NCBI RefSeq assembly: GCF_900110255.1
Contig: NZ_FODD01000011.1
Coordinates: forward strand, 1 to 64,000
Direction: 5' to 3'
DNA from: Actinacidiphila rubida
GTDB lineage: Bacteria; Actinomycetota; Actinomycetes; Streptomycetales; Streptomycetaceae
Length of the DNA stretch: 64,000 bases
Part shown: positions 34,618-45,000 of the stretch, in pieces
Layout: each line of letters begins with the position of its first letter
How positions within the stretch are numbered: the stretch's first letter is position 1
Notes under the pieces: model-generated
Told to the model about the DNA's origin: nothing
Database searches by the model: none
The model's input: the letters and a program-made list of their open reading frames with translations, nothing else
Position numbers and translations under genes: made by a program

Positions 34618-34757
34618 GGTTCCGCTCCTCAGATCCGCTGCCCGCTTGCCTGTCCCTGCATCGTAGACGGCGGTGGCCGTGGAATCCCGTGACCGCCGCG
34701 GCGGCACCCCGGCCGAGGGCGGGGAGCGGGCACCCGGGGGCGGGCGCGGGCCGGGGA

Positions 34758-35264
34758 TCAGCGCAGCGGCTTCTCGAACCAGTGGTCGGCGTACGGGCTG
34801 TCGTTGTACGGCGCGATCTCGGTGTAGCCGAGGCGGGCGTACAGGGCCCGGGCCTCCACCAGGTCCTTGCGGGTGTCCAGCCGCATGCGGACGGCGCCGA
34901 ACTCCTCGCGGGCGACCCGTTCCGCGGCGCCGACCAGCAGGGCCGCCACGCCGAGTCCGCGCGCCGGCGGCGCCACGTACATCCGCGTCAGCTCGCTCGT
35001 CGCCCCGTCGAGGACGCGCACGCCGACACACCCGCCGGGCCTCCCGTCGCGCCGGGCGACCAGGAACTCGCCGGTGGGCGGCGTGAGATCGTCGCTGGGC
35101 TCCTCGGCGAGGACGGCCGCGAGCTCCTCGTCGTCCGTCGGGCGGCCGTAGTACCGCTCGATCAGCTCGGTGTAGTACGCGCGCAGCAGCGCGGCGGACT
35201 CGGGGCCGGACACGGGGTGGGCGCCCGCGGTCCAGCCGGCCGCGCGCGGGTCGTGGATCGTCAC
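34758..35264 (-). CDS. GNAT-family N-acetyltransferase
   Basis: 168 residues with the GNAT core: [21 protein letters not shown] (strands 2-4), [25 protein letters not shown] with the acetyl-CoA loop RGLGVA, and [22 protein letters not shown]. This is the single-domain form resembling MarR-linked or streptothricin-type acetyltransferases; the substrate is unknown. The GTG at 35264 has no clear Shine-Dalgarno sequence. It is divergent from a fatty acid desaturase across 200 bp with no obvious operator. Confidence 0.85.
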   Translation of the reverse strand: MTIHDPRAAGWTAGAHPVSGPESAALLRAYYTELIERYYGRPTDDEELAAVLAEEPSDDLTPPTGEFLVARRDGRPGGCVGVRVLDGATSELTRMYVAPPARGLGVAALLVGAAERVAREEFGAVRMRLDTRKDLVEARALYARLGYTEIAPYNDSPYADHWFEKPLR

Positions 35265-35464
35265 GCGGCCATCGTGGCAAAGGACGGGTGGGGTTTTCCC
35301 CCGGTTTTCCGGCCGGTGGCCCCCCGCACCGGCCGGGTGGAGGCGTCATGGCCGGGAGCGGGCGCCGGTTCGTAGCGTCGAGGGAGCGGTCCGGACCCCG
35401 GTCCGCCCCCTCGACGCCACGAACGATCAGCGCCCCCACCCCCGAGACCGTCCCTGGAGCAGCC

Positions 35465-36535
35465 ATGCCCGCAGCCAGCAGCACCCTCGCCGCCACGTCC
35501 GCGGCCCCGCCGCCCGCGCCGCCCGGCCCGCCCGGGCAGGAGGCGGGCAGCGAGTTCGCCCCTCTGCTGCGGCAGGTCAGGGACGCCGGGCTGCTGCGTC
35601 ACAGGACCGGATGGTACGCCGCGACGATCACCGTGAACGCGCTGGCGCTGGGCGCGGTGTGGACCGCCGTGGTGCTGGCCGGCGGCACGGGGTCGTGGTG
35701 GGTCCTCGCGCTGGCGCTGCCGGCCGCGGTGCTGTCGGCACGCTCCGGCTTCCTCGGGCACGACGCGGGCCACCAGCAGATCGCGGCGGACCGGCGCACC
35801 AACCGCGTGCTGGCGCTCGTCCACGGCAACCTGCTGCTGGGCATGGGGGCGGCCTGGTGGACCGACAAGCACAACCGGCACCACGCCAACCCCAACCACG
35901 TCGGCAAGGACCCGGACGTGGAGGTGGGCGCGCTCGTGTGGACGCGGGCGCAGGCGGTGGAACGCGAGGGGTTCGCACGGTGGCTGACACGCCATCAGGC
36001 CGGGCTGTTCTTCCCGATGCTCACGCTGGAGGGCCTGGCCCTGAAGGTGGCGAGCTTCCAGGACCTGCGGCGGCTCACCGGCCGGGACCGGCTGGTGGAG
36101 GGCGGCCTGCTGGTGGCGCACCTGGCCGGGTACACCGCGCTGCTGCTGGCCGCCATGTCGCCCGCGCAGGCGCTGGTGTTCGCGCTGCTGCACCACGCGC
36201 TCCTCGGCGTGCACCTCGGCTGCGCGTTCGCGCCGAACCACAAGGGCATGGCCATGCCGGAGGAGGGCGCGCGCTGGGGCCACCTGCGCCGCCAGGTGCT
36301 CACCTCGCGCAACGTCCGGGGCAACCCGGTGACGGACTTCATGCTCGGCGGCCTCAACTACCAGATCGAGCACCACCTGATGCCGAGCCTGCCCCGCCCC
36401 CATCTCCGCCTGGCCCAGCCGCTGGTCCGCGCCCACTGCGCCCGCCTCGGCGTCCCCTACACCGAGACCGGCCTGCTCGACTCCTACCGTCAGGCCCTGA
36501 CCCACATGCACGAGGTCGGCGCCCCGCTGCGCTGA
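35465..36535 (+). CDS. Membrane fatty acid desaturase
   Basis: 356 residues. The three histidine boxes of membrane di-iron desaturases are present: GHDAGHQ (HDxxH), HNRHHANPN (HxxHH) and QIEHHLMP (HxxHH of the QxxHH type). Hydrophobic helices flank them ([45 protein letters not shown]). It should insert a double bond in membrane fatty acids with O2 and ferredoxin-type electrons, probably for cold adaptation. The first 35 residues are Ala/Pro-rich. The ATG at 35465 follows GGAG; an upstream open lead is rejected. It converges on a macro-domain gene with a hairpin in the 27-bp gap. Confidence 0.9.
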   Translation: MPAASSTLAATSAAPPPAPPGPPGQEAGSEFAPLLRQVRDAGLLRHRTGWYAATITVNALALGAVWTAVVLAGGTGSWWVLALALPAAVLSARSGFLGHDAGHQQIAADRRTNRVLALVHGNLLLGMGAAWWTDKHNRHHANPNHVGKDPDVEVGALVWTRAQAVEREGFARWLTRHQAGLFFPMLTLEGLALKVASFQDLRRLTGRDRLVEGGLLVAHLAGYTALLLAAMSPAQALVFALLHHALLGVHLGCAFAPNHKGMAMPEEGARWGHLRRQVLTSRNVRGNPVTDFMLGGLNYQIEHHLMPSLPRPHLRLAQPLVRAHCARLGVPYTETGLLDSYRQALTHMHEVGAPLR

Positions 36536-36536
36536 A

Positions 36537-36555
36537 CCGGCCCGCTCGCGGCCGG
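36537..36555. terminator. Small hairpin between convergent genes
   Basis: CCGGCC and GGCCGG with a 7-nt loop lie in the 27-bp gap between the desaturase and macro-domain genes. It is short but well placed to end both transcripts. Confidence 0.4.
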
Positions 36556-36562
36556 CATCGGC

Positions 36563-37042
36563 TCAGCCGTCGTGGTCGTAGACCGTGACGGCGACGCCGC
36601 GTTCGACGAGCCGCGCGGTGATCAGGGGCTCGACGCGCGACCAGCTGCCGCCGGCCAGCCCGCAGCCGATCCGCGGCATGTGCACGGAGGCGCCGAGCTC
36701 CAGCGCCCGGTCGCCGAGCAGGCCGAGTGCGGTGTCGATCGCCGGGTAGCGCACCGGGACGCCTTTGCTGCCGGTGCGCATGCCCCGCTGCCCGACCATG
36801 TTGGCGACCCACAGGCGTTCGCCGACCTGGACGAACTGTGCCGCGCCCAGGCCGAAGTCGTTGCGGTTCCGCTCGCGGTGCCACCGGCGGTACGCGGCCT
36901 CGGGCTCGGGCCATCGGCGGGAGACCGCGAGCACGAAGCCCTTGCCCCATCCCCCGAGGTCGTTGCAGACGTGCGCGATCACCTTGACGCCCTTGCCCTG
37001 CGGTGCGGTGGCGTCACCCCGTACATGGACGATCTCCCCCAT
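36563..37042 (-). CDS. Macro-domain protein
   Basis: 159 residues forming one macro domain: IVHVRGDATAP at the start, VIAHVCNDLGGWGKGF with the ADP-ribose-binding Asn and Gly-rich loop, YPAIDTALGLL and HMPRIGCGLAGGSW with the second Gly loop. Macro domains bind or hydrolyse ADP-ribose derivatives, such as ADP-ribosylated protein or DNA ends, in the cytoplasm. The pattern is closest to the short ALC1/DarG-like single-domain forms. No DarT-like toxin partner is adjacent. It is followed 45 bp later by an unrelated peptidase gene on the same strand. Confidence 0.88.
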   Translation of the reverse strand: MGEIVHVRGDATAPQGKGVKVIAHVCNDLGGWGKGFVLAVSRRWPEPEAAYRRWHRERNRNDFGLGAAQFVQVGERLWVANMVGQRGMRTGSKGVPVRYPAIDTALGLLGDRALELGASVHMPRIGCGLAGGSWSRVEPLITARLVERGVAVTVYDHDG

Positions 37043-37087
37043 GCCCTCACGGTAGGCGAGGGCACCGACAGCCGCAGCTGCGATTCC

Positions 37088-38572
37088 TCACAGATGGGCG
37101 GGCTTGGCGGCGTCGTAGAGCCACGTGTGGAAGAGCGGGGTCAGGTCGCGGCCGGTGAAGTGGGCGCAGAAGGCGGTGAAGTCGGCGGTGGAGGCATTGC
37201 CGTAGGCGTGCTGGGCGGGCCAGGCACGGAGCAGGCGGAGGAACTCGGCATCCCCCAGCGCGCGGCGCAGTTCGTACAGGACCAGGGCGCCGCGGCGGTA
37301 GACGGGGGTGGCGAAGAGGTCGGCGGCGGTCGGCGGGGACGCGGGCGGGAACGTCCAGGAGGCGGGGTCGTCGAAGGCCGCGGCCGCACTGGTGTCGACG
37401 GAGTCGCCGCCCTCGTGCGCGGCCCACAGCCACTCGGTGTAGGTGGCGAAGCCCTCGTTGAGCCAGATGTCCTGCCAGGACCGCGGGGTCACCGAGTCCC
37501 CGACCCACTGGTGCGACAGCTCGTGGACCAGCGTGTTCAGCGGCACGGCGGGCGGGTCGGAGGCGCCCGGGAAGAACGGCCGGTTCTGCGTCTCCAGCGC
37601 GTATCCGCCCTGGCCGCGTGCCAGATGAGCGACGATCGCGCCGGCGGACGCGAACGGGTAGGGCCCGAACAGGCCGCTCTCCCACCGCAGGATCTCCGGG
37701 ATGCGGCGCAGCGACGCCGCGGTGCCGGGATCGTCGGAGCGCGGGTCGACGGCCGTGTACTGGGGCGGCCCGCCGGGGGGCGCCGAACGCGTCACGGTGA
37801 AGCGGCCGATGGCCACGGTGGCGAGGTAGGTGGCCATGGGCCGGCTGGTCCGCCAGTGGAAGGCCGTACGGCCGCCGGAGTGCGTGGTGCCGGCCAGGTC
37901 GCCGTTGGAGACCGCGGTCAGACCGTCCGGCACGGACATCGTCAGGTCGTACGCGGCCTTGTCCGACGGGTGGTTGTCGCACGGGAACCACGCCATCGCG
38001 CCGACGGGCTCGCCGAGGGCGACGGCGCCGTCGTCGGTGCGCAGCCACCCCTCCTTCGACCCGTCCGGGTCGGTGAGGGTGCGGGGCACGCCCGCGTACG
38101 CGACGGTGGCGGTGAACTGCGCGCCGCGCGCGAGCGGGCCGGCCGGCCGCACGGTCAGCTCGTCCCCGGACCGGGAGAAGCCGGCGGGATGCCCGCCGAC
38201 GGCCACCGAGCCGACGGTCAGCCCGGACAGGTCCAGGTTGAACCGGCCGAGCCGCTCGGTGGCGGTCGCCGTGACGTCGGCGGTGCCGGACAGCCGCCCG
38301 GTCGCGGGGTCGTACGACAGGTCCAGCCCGTAGTGCGTGACGTCGTACCCGCCGTTGCCCGCCTGCGGGAACAGCCGGTCGCCGGCGCCCGGGGCACCGG
38401 CGGCGGCCGGCGGCGCGCCGCCGCCACCCGTGCACGACAGGCAGCAGGCGAGCAGCGCGGCGGGCAGGGCGACGCGGGGCAGGGCGGCCGTGCGCGGCAC
38501 GGCCCGCACCGACACCGGCAGGCGGTTCCGCGATGACCGTGACCGCGGCGGGCGGGGAAGGCGCAGGCGCAT
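37088..38572 (-). CDS. M1-family metallopeptidase, lipoprotein
   Basis: 494 residues. The signal region (to about residue 45, ALLACCLSCTGGG) has a plausible lipobox, so the protein is likely tethered outside the membrane. The M1 aminopeptidase core shows GGYALETQNRPFF (a variant of the GAMEN-like motif) and the zinc site His350-Glu-x-x-His354 with Glu373 (HELSHQW then LNEGFA). It lacks the long C-terminal helical domain of PepN, as do other short secreted streptomycete M1 peptidases. It would release N-terminal amino acids from peptides. ATG 38572 is used; an upstream ATG frame adds 14 unlikely residues. Confidence 0.88.
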   Translation of the reverse strand: MRLRLPRPPRSRSSRNRLPVSVRAVPRTAALPRVALPAALLACCLSCTGGGGAPPAAAGAPGAGDRLFPQAGNGGYDVTHYGLDLSYDPATGRLSGTADVTATATERLGRFNLDLSGLTVGSVAVGGHPAGFSRSGDELTVRPAGPLARGAQFTATVAYAGVPRTLTDPDGSKEGWLRTDDGAVALGEPVGAMAWFPCDNHPSDKAAYDLTMSVPDGLTAVSNGDLAGTTHSGGRTAFHWRTSRPMATYLATVAIGRFTVTRSAPPGGPPQYTAVDPRSDDPGTAASLRRIPEILRWESGLFGPYPFASAGAIVAHLARGQGGYALETQNRPFFPGASDPPAVPLNTLVHELSHQWVGDSVTPRSWQDIWLNEGFATYTEWLWAAHEGGDSVDTSAAAAFDDPASWTFPPASPPTAADLFATPVYRRGALVLYELRRALGDAEFLRLLRAWPAQHAYGNASTADFTAFCAHFTGRDLTPLFHTWLYDAAKPAHL

Positions 38573-38616
38573 CAGGGCAGCGTAGACGCCGTACCCGCCG
38601 TGCGCCCCGAACACGC

Positions 38617-38657
38617 GTGTGTCCCCGGCCCGCCCGAGGGCGGGGCCGGGGACACAC
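38617..38657 (-). terminator. Terminator hairpin after the toxin-immunity genes
   Basis: A GC-rich stem of about 19 bp with one bulged C (38617-38635 against 38638-38657) and a very short loop begins 22 nt after the stop of the gene at 38680. It marks the end of the RHS operon and separates it from the M1 peptidase gene. Confidence 0.7.
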
Positions 38658-38679
38658 GGCAGCGGTCCGGCCGGTGCGG

Positions 38680-38982
38680 TCAGCCGCCGCGCAGCCAGTC
38701 GGTCAGCGTGGCGACGGCGGACCCGACGTCGGGCGCCCGGTGCGCGGCGGTGTCGGACTCGAGCAGGAACGGTGCCGCACCGCCCGGCAAACAGTCCATC
38801 TGCACCTCCACGGCGCCTTCCCGCCTGGTGAAGTACCAGAGGTTGTCGTCGTCGGCGGCGTGCGTCACGGCCAGGCGCGCGATCTCGACGTCGGGAAACG
38901 CCGTGCGGACCGTCGCGAAGACCTCGTCCACGGGCCCGGGGACCGTGTCGTCCGGCCCCCAGGGCACCGTTCTGCTCCTCAT
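38680..38982 (-). CDS. Candidate immunity protein for the RHS toxin
   Basis: 100 residues, acidic, without signal or membrane segments, so cytoplasmic. No family recognised; notable stretches are VDEVFATVRTAFPDV, DDDNLWYFTRREGAVEVQMDC and GSAVATLTDWLRGG. The start lies 34 bp after the stop of the 2308-residue RHS protein on the same strand, and a hairpin follows the gene. In polymorphic toxin loci the gene directly downstream of the toxin tip encodes its antidote (established pattern). Function is therefore inferred from position, size and charge only. Confidence 0.6.
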   Translation of the reverse strand: MRSRTVPWGPDDTVPGPVDEVFATVRTAFPDVEIARLAVTHAADDDNLWYFTRREGAVEVQMDCLPGGAAPFLLESDTAAHRAPDVGSAVATLTDWLRGG

Positions 38983-39016
38983 CGTGGCTCGCCTCTCCCG
39001 CGGCAGGGCACCGCTG

Positions 39017-42000
39017 TCAGCATCGCGGCCCTCCGAGTGCTTCCGGCGACAGCCGCATGGCCTTGGGCACCGGGTTGGGCTGGAGCTCGCTGAACGGGTC
39101 GGCGTCGCCCATCGTGACGTCGACGTGGTTGTAGTTGATGGCGCTTCCGTCCGCGACGGGCTCCGGCAGGTAGTCCACCGTACCGCCGGCCGCGCGGATG
39201 GCTCCGGCGGTGGTGACCCGGATCTGTCCGTGCGGCAGGCCCCCGCCCGCCTCCAGCTCGTCGGAGCCCATGTTGCCGGAGAACGTCTCGCCCGGTCCCG
39301 GCATCGGCTTGGTGCCGCCGCGGGCGATGATGAAGTCGTCCGGCACCTGGTAGCCGCCGTCGTTGTGGACGAGCACCGGCGTCGTGCCGGTCAGCACGTA
39401 GTAGGTGTGCAGCCCGTCGACGGTGAGGTTGTACATGTCGGCTGCGCCGCTCACCGGCTTCAGTCCGGCCACCGTGGCGTGCTGTCCGGTCGGCGTGTCG
39501 AGCAGGTGGCCGGGGAGCAGGTCGCCCGCGGACACCCAGCTGTTCCTGGTGGCGTCCCAGAACGGGTGGCCCTGCGTGGTGTGCAGGGTGGTGATCACGC
39601 CGTCGGGCCCGCGTACCGCGACGTCGAGCAGGTCGTCGTCGCGGTGGACGGTCGTCCCGACGACGGCCCGGGCGTGCCGGCCGGAGTCGTCCTGCGTGTC
39701 GCCGGCGGCGACCCGGTCGGCGGTGGTGACGTCCCTGATCCGCTTGGTCGTGCCGTCCGCGAGCAGCACCTTGGTGGTGCCGGTGAAGCTGCACACCGTC
39801 TCGCCGGCCGTCCGGCCCTTCATGCCCTCACGCGCGAGGATGATGTCGGTGACCGAGCCCCACAGATCCTGGCCGATCTGGTAGCCCCGCGCGTCGTTCT
39901 CGCACTCGTGCAGGTGGTCGACGCAGTAGGTGGCCGCGATCTCCTTGGCCTTGTCGACCTTTCCGGGATGGGACTGGAGGTAGTCCATCGCCTTGCTGCA
40001 GCCGAGCAGGCCGAAGCACAGGTGTCCCGCGCCCTTGCCGTCGATCTGCGGATCCCAGTACGGGCCCGTGGTGTTGAGGCCGGTGAACCCGGACCACCAC
40101 GAGAGGAGCTTGCCCTCCTTCCTGGTGCTGGGGGTCATCTTCTTGATCCACGCCTTCTGCACCTGGGCCGGGGTGGGCGCCGGGGGTGGGGGCGGGGTCG
40201 CGGTACCGGTCTTGGGGTCGTAGCCGACGGCCTTCTGCGTCTTCTTGTCGCAGTACTTCAGGTCGTACTGGCAGGAGTTCGGCTTGGAGCCGATCTCGGT
40301 GCCCGCCGGGTCGGAGAACCGCACCGGGTTGTTGTCGGAGTAGGCGTAGCCCGTGAGGGACTGCGGGTCGGTGGTGTCGAGCACGGGGTCGACGCTGAGG
40401 AACCGGCCGGTCTCCGGGTCGTACTCGCGGGCCCCCAGGTGGGTCAGGCCGGTGGCGTCGTCGGTGCCGCCGACGAAGCCCTTGTCGCCCGGCCATGCCG
40501 TGGGCGCGGTGCCGCGCACCGAGCCGAACGGCGTGGTCCGCCGTTGCTGCAGTGCCAGCGTGGAGCCGTCGATGGCGAGTTGGCCGGTGCCCTGGTGGTC
40601 CGGGACGACGAAGGAGACCTTGTTGTCGTCGGTCCGGACCGCCTGGATGCCGCCCGTCAGGTCGTAGTACCGGGTGGCCTTGGGCTTGGCCGCGCCCGTG
40701 GGCAGGGTGATCTCGGCGCTGCCCAGGTAGAGCGTGGTGGCGCCGGGCGCCCGCTGGATCAGCCGGTTGCCGTGGGTGTCGTAGAGGTAGGAGGTGGTGC
40801 CGGACGTGCCGGTGACCGACTGCAGGTGTCCTTCGGCGTCCCACTTCAGCGACTGCGAGTCGCCGCCGACGTCACGGGTGGTGGTGTCGCCGATCTCGTC
40901 GTAGACGTAGCTGTCCTTCGCGGTGGCGCCACCGGGTCCGGTGGTGTCCACGCCGGTCAGGGTGTGGGCCCGCGGCTGGCCGGGGGCCGGGTAGTGGTAC
41001 GTCTTGCCGACGTCCGAGGCGGTGTTGCCGCCGGGGTCGTGGTCGGTCTCGGTGTCCCGCAGGCCTGACGGCTTGTAGGTGAAGGACTGCCAGTACGGCG
41101 CCGGGCCGCCGAGCACGCCCGCCGACGGGGTGGCCGCGCAGGTCGTGGTGCCCTGCGCCCAGGCCTCCGTCAGCCGCTGCAGGCCGTCGTAGCTGAAGCA
41201 CTGGTTGTCGGTGCCGTCACGCGAGGTGTCCGACACCGAGAGGACGTTGCCCTCCTGGTCGTAGCCGTAGGTGGTGTAGCGGTCGACGCCCGCGATGCCG
41301 TACCGGTCGACCCGGGAGGTCTGCAGCCGCTGGGTGCCCCACTCGTAGGTGTCGGTGACCCAGGACTTGTCGCCGCCGGTGGTGCCCAGCTCGTACTGCT
41401 CCGGCTTGCCGGTGTCGGAGTAGCTGACGCCGGTGAGGTAGGTGCCGGTGCCCGAGACGGCGACCGGCCGGTGCTGGGCGTCGTACGTCGTCACCATCGA
41501 CTCGGCGGGCAGCGAGCCCTCGGCCGGGAAGCTGGTGCCGATGACGGTGCCGTCCGGGTTGTACCTGGTGTTCTGCTGGTAGCTGCCGGCCAGCGCGCCC
41601 TCGGCCGCCGGGATGACGGTGGTCGACCGCGTCACCCGGTACAGGGCGTCATAGGCGTTGACCGTGGTCGTGTACTGGTTGCCGCTGTCGTAGCGGGTGG
41701 ACGAGCTGAGCTGCCCCTTGGCGCCGGCCACCCCGTCGTAGGCCCAACTGGCCAGCATCGGGCCGGTGGTGGAGCCGGAGTGCTCCTCCAGCTGCCGGCC
41801 GAGGGTGTCGTAGACGAAGGCCAGCGTGTTGCCGCTCGCCCGGGAGTCGGTGCTGGTGAGAACCCGGTCACGGTCGTCGTAGGCGATCGTGGTGACACCC
41901 TTGTCGGGGTCCGAGCTCCGCGTCATCCGGCCGAGTTGGTCGTAGGTGTACGACCACGTGTTGCCGTCCGCGTCGGTGACGGTGTACGGCTTGCCCGAAG

Positions 42001-45000
42001 GGGTGTACGTGTACAGGGTCTTGTCGGGCGTCCCGGTCGGCAGGGCGGTCCGGTACTGCCACACCGCGGACTGCTGGCCGCGCGCGTCGGTGAGGGTCGT
42101 GGTGGTGGTGCCGCCGGTGGGCGGGATCACCGTGGTGCGGTCGCCGCCGTAGACGGTGGTCGTGGTGTCGAGCACCTGCCCGCCGTCGCCGTTGCCGGCC
42201 ACGTGCTTGAGCAGCGTCTCGCGGCCCAGGCCGTCGTAGGTGTGCCAGGTCTGGGTCTCGACCGACAGTGCCTTGTCCACGCCGGACAGCACCGGCGAGG
42301 GCGCGGTCTGCACGAAGTAGGGCGCGAACTCCTTGGCCACCAGGCCGCGTCCGTCGTAGAAGGTGTCCGCGGCGAGCATGCCCCCGCCGGTTCCGGGCGT
42401 CTGCACCTGGCGGGGCCGCAGGAAGCCGTCGTAGAGGGTGTACGACGTGTCCTGGCTGCCGTCGTTGTCGACGGTCCGCGTCGCCACCGCCATCGGGGAG
42501 TCCGGCGTGATGGTGTACGTGTACTCGTAGTTGGGCGTCTGCGCGTGGTTGGCCGAGCGGTCGGCCAGCCAGGTCTTCAGCGTCCGGCCGAGCGCGTCGT
42601 AGGTGGAGTCGGTGTGGTGGCTGTTGGTGTCCGACACGGAGGTCTGCAGGCCGCGCAGCGGCTCCAGCGTCGTGGTGGTGGTCATCGCGGTGGAGGGCGT
42701 GCCCTTCACCAGCGGTGGCGTGGTGAGCGTCATCCCGGTGGGGATGCCGGTGGTGGGCGTGTACGCGGTGGTGCTGGTCAGGCCGTCGGTCCGCGGAGTG
42801 CGGGCCGGCGTACCGGTGTTGGTCGCGGTGACGTTGGCCGTCAGGTCGGTCGCGGTGAGCTGCCGGCCGTACTGGTCGTAGGTGGCGCCGGACTCCAGGT
42901 AGGTGCCCGTGGTGCCGTCGTGCGACTTCAGCGTGGCGCTGTAGAGGGCGTCGCCCTTGGTGGGCGAGGCGGTGTAGCTCGTGCCGTCGTACGCGGTCCG
43001 GACGTCGGAGATCACCTGCGTCCTGCGGTCCGGCGTGGTCGAGCAGTCGACGGCGACGGTCTCGACCCGGGCGGGCAGCGTCAGCAGGTTCTCGGCGGTG
43101 TTCTCCGCGAACGTGGTGCGGGTGCAGTGGTCGTCACCGCCGAGGTCGGTCTGCCCCAGGTCCTCGGTCTGGGTGATGCGGCCGGCGGTGTTCTCCATCG
43201 TGTTCTTGACGGTGGTCTGCCGCCACTTGGCGCCGGCGCCGTCGTCGAGGGAGGTGTAGGTGTCGGTCCGGTCGGTCCCGCTGACGTTCGCGGTGACGGT
43301 GCCCCAGCTGTGCGTCTCGCTCGCGCTCTGGTGGAACCAGCCGTGGTTGACGGTCTTGGACAGGATGCTGCCGCCGGGCGCGGAGTAGGCCTCGGTCCGG
43401 TACTCGAAGCCGGCGAGCGCCTCCCAGTCGGAGAGCGTGGCGCCCTCCCCGTTGTCCAGGGTGACGGTCTTGGTGCCGCCGGAGCCGTTGAGGCGGTCGC
43501 CGTTCATGCCGCGCAGGAACCAGTGGTCGGTCTGCGAGGCCATGGCCGTGGTGTCGCCGGTGTCCACCCGCACCTGGCGGTAGCCGCGCCACTGCGACCA
43601 GGTCTTGTACTTCTCCTTGGTCAGCCCGTCGTCGTCCGCGTAGTGCCAGGCGGCGTCCCCGAGGTAGTCGTACGTCGTGACCATGTCCGGCGAGGAGTTG
43701 GTGCGGTCGGTCTGCGTCACCGAGGTGACGACGTACTTGTTGAACCACTGGAGCGACGGGTTGGCGTCACCGGAGGCGACGCTGTACTGCGGGAAGCAGC
43801 GCGTGGTGTTGGTCTCCGGTGTGGGCAGGTGGTTCCAGTCGCAGTCCGGCGCGCTGTAGTTGACGTCGGTCTGGCCGTTGGACTCGTCGATGACGGTGTG
43901 CAGCCGGTCCTTGATGAAGGGCGCGGTGCCGTCGCCGTCCTTGTCCAGCCGGTTGGCGTCCTGCTCGTAGGAGAACTGCACCTTGGGCAGGCTGATCGAG
44001 GGAGTCGCCGACTTGCCGGTGTGCTGCACGGAGTTCAGCAGCAGCTGGTAGTCGATGTCGGCCATGCCCCACGAGTGGTCCAGGGCCCAGCTGTCGACGT
44101 CGGAGTACGTGCCCGAGGAGTTGAGCACCGACGTGGTGACCGACGTCAGGCGCTTGCGCGTCCAGAACGTGGGTGACAGGGAGGTGCAGTCCTTGCCCTG
44201 GTCGCAGTTCTCGTCCCAGGGGGTGTCGTACCAGGAGAAGGACTGGCTGCCGATGGTGTCGGCGGCGCAGGTGACACCGCTCTGCGGGAGGCACCGCTCG
44301 GAGGAGCCGAACGTCACCTTGGCCAGCGGCTTGGCGGTGTACACCGTGGAGCTGCGCAGCCCGTACTCGATGCGGTCGAGGGAGCCGCCGCGGGTGTAGG
44401 CGGTGCCGTCGCTCGCCTTGAGGTCGCGGCCGTAGTAGTTGGTCTCCTTGTCGTAGTAGTAGGCGACGGCGTCCCCGTGGGTGTTCACGACGTAGTCGAG
44501 GTTCCACCGGTAGGCCTGCTGGCACCACGAGGAGGCGAACGTCGTGTCGTGGCACGGCTCGCCGGTGTCGTTGCCGAACACCGGGACCGTCCAGGTGGAG
44601 TCGGTCGTCTCGTTGCCGCTCGCCCACCCGGGGAGCTTGTTGTAGCCGAAGTAGTACTGGGTGCCGTCGGTCGTGGTGACCCGCCAGTACTCCTGGTCGT
44701 TGTCGCCGTTGTCGCGCACGTCGGACGCCGAGCCGTTGAGGTGCTCGACGCGGGTGCCGTCGTCGTTCTTCAGTTTCCAGACGTTGGTGCCGGCCGGGAC
44801 GAGCTGGCCGCCCTTGCCGTTGAGGCTGAGGGTGGCGTTGTCGTAGCCCCAGCACTCGTCACCGGGCTTGACGCCGTCGGCGTCGGCCGCGACCCCGTCG
44901 TCGGCGCAGGACTTGTAGCTGCGCTCGATGTAGCCGGGCCACAGGTCGAAGCCGTCGCCGGCCCAGGACGCCTGGTTGTTGGTGTCGGAGGTGCGGCCGT

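Noticed and set aside
36563-37042. Macro-domain gene as a DarG antitoxin
   Set aside because: No DarT-like ADP-ribosyltransferase gene is adjacent, and the protein lacks the extra DarG C-terminal domain.
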